A stretch of DNA of 64,000 bases from positions 372,001 through 436,000 of the forward strand of contig NZ_AUAS01000002.1 in assembly GCF_000428845.1 (NCBI RefSeq). Direction: 5' to 3'. This DNA comes from Dyadobacter alkalitolerans DSM 23607. GTDB taxonomy: Bacteria; Bacteroidota; Bacteroidia; Cytophagales; Spirosomataceae. A program made the position numbers and the translations under genes. Of this stretch, positions 63,671 to 64,000 are shown piece after piece (positions within the stretch are counted from its first letter, which is position 1; each line of letters starts with the position of its first letter). The notes under the pieces were generated by a model. That model saw only the letters and a program-made list of their open reading frames with translations. It did no database searches and was not told where the DNA came from.

Positions 63671-64000
63671 ATGGCGCAGCCTTATATTGGAGAAATCAGG
63701 ATGTTCGCAGGGAATTTTTCCCCTGTCGGATGGTCGTTTTGCAACGGGCAGCTCCTGCCTATCTCCGAAAACGAAGCCCTTTTTCAGTTGATCGGAACTA
63801 CTTATGGTGGGGATGGTGAGTCTACATTTTGTCTTCCGGACCTCCGTGGGCGCCTGCCGGTGCACCAGGGAAACGGATTTATGCTGGCCGAAACCGGCGG
63901 CGCGGAAGAAATTACGCTGACGGTCAACCAAATCCCTGCACATGAGCACCCCATGTTTGCTTCCGCAAATGGCGCGAACACGGCACAACCGCTCAATGCT
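63671..64000 (+). CDS. Second tail-collar domain protein, 3' truncated by window end
   Basis: The frame starts with ATG at 63671 and runs off the right edge after 110 codons. It opens with YIGEIRMFAGNFSPVGWSFCNGQ and continues GTTYGGDGESTFCLPDLRGRLPVHQG, parallel to the preceding gene. It is a diverged paralogue in the same orientation, 42 bp downstream. Proteins of this type often occur in sets of three, so more may lie beyond the edge. Confidence 0.9.
   Translation, partial: MAQPYIGEIRMFAGNFSPVGWSFCNGQLLPISENEALFQLIGTTYGGDGESTFCLPDLRGRLPVHQGNGFMLAETGGAEEITLTVNQIPAHEHPMFASANGANTAQPLNA

Noticed and set aside
63113..64000. Prophage remnant
   Set aside because: Only tail-collar proteins are seen; no terminase, portal, integrase or lysis gene in the window.

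Overview
The window comes from a Bacteroidota chromosome, most likely the order Cytophagales and a Dyadobacter-like genus. The signs are two SusC/SusD outer-membrane uptake pairs, a one-protein hybrid two-component regulator (sensor propeller, kinase, receiver and AraC domains), a type IX secretion C-terminal domain, many Tat/Sec-exported periplasmic enzymes, candidate TAnnTTTG-type promoters, and roughly 50% GC. The genus is inferred from overall gene flavour, not from a marker gene. I see no rRNA, tRNA, CRISPR array, transposase or integrase.

Layout. 1-1139: the 3' part of a glucose/sorbosone-dehydrogenase-like protein fused to cytochrome c. 1338-3794: a CheY-like receiver convergent with a two-gene unit, an RsbQ-like alpha/beta hydrolase followed by a PAS histidine kinase, together a likely small-molecule or energy-stress sensing module. 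3900-8709: a methyltransferase, a lipoprotein behind a Fur-box-like site, a divergent AraC-type regulator/START-domain pair, and glutamate dehydrogenase. 8909-12427: a three-gene ABC exporter with overlapping genes. Then NhaA, a second receiver with a decayed receiver fragment lying antisense at its 3' end, and a beta-lactamase-fold lipoprotein.

15899-25232 (minus strand) is a tight six-gene operon: SusC, SusD, two paralogous DoxX-like membrane proteins, a monohaem cytochrome c and a Tat-exported sulfite-oxidase-type molybdoenzyme. This is the best candidate for an under-described system: TonB-dependent uptake wired to periplasmic sulfur oxidation and electron transfer. Divergent from it are a Tat-exported protein of unknown function, an M19-like dipeptidase and an HD phosphohydrolase.

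28943-40973 is a second SusCD locus. The hybrid regulator faces SusC, SusD and a 1010-residue secreted protein that joins cytochrome c, a PA14-like module and a beta-propeller. There are no glycoside hydrolases, so it looks like a redox-type utilisation locus. 41062-44796 encodes a large T9SS cargo with an N-terminal DUF4347 (caspase-like) domain and FG-GAP repeats.

44907-64000 is a mixed accessory region: hydroxyacid dehydrogenase, orphan condensation-domain acyltransferase, SDR, SnoaL-like protein, HExxH exported protein, exported hydrolase, AraC regulators, a RES/Xre toxin-antitoxin pair, a NamZ-type muramidase, an orphan FtsX/MacB-like permease, a Tat-exported phospholipase C, a siderophore-interacting-like flavoprotein, a DinB-like protein, a methyltransferase and two tandem tail-collar proteins, the last cut by the window end. 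Several strong inverted repeats sit between genes and probably end transcripts. One is a perfect 38-bp palindrome and another is an almost pure A/T stem.
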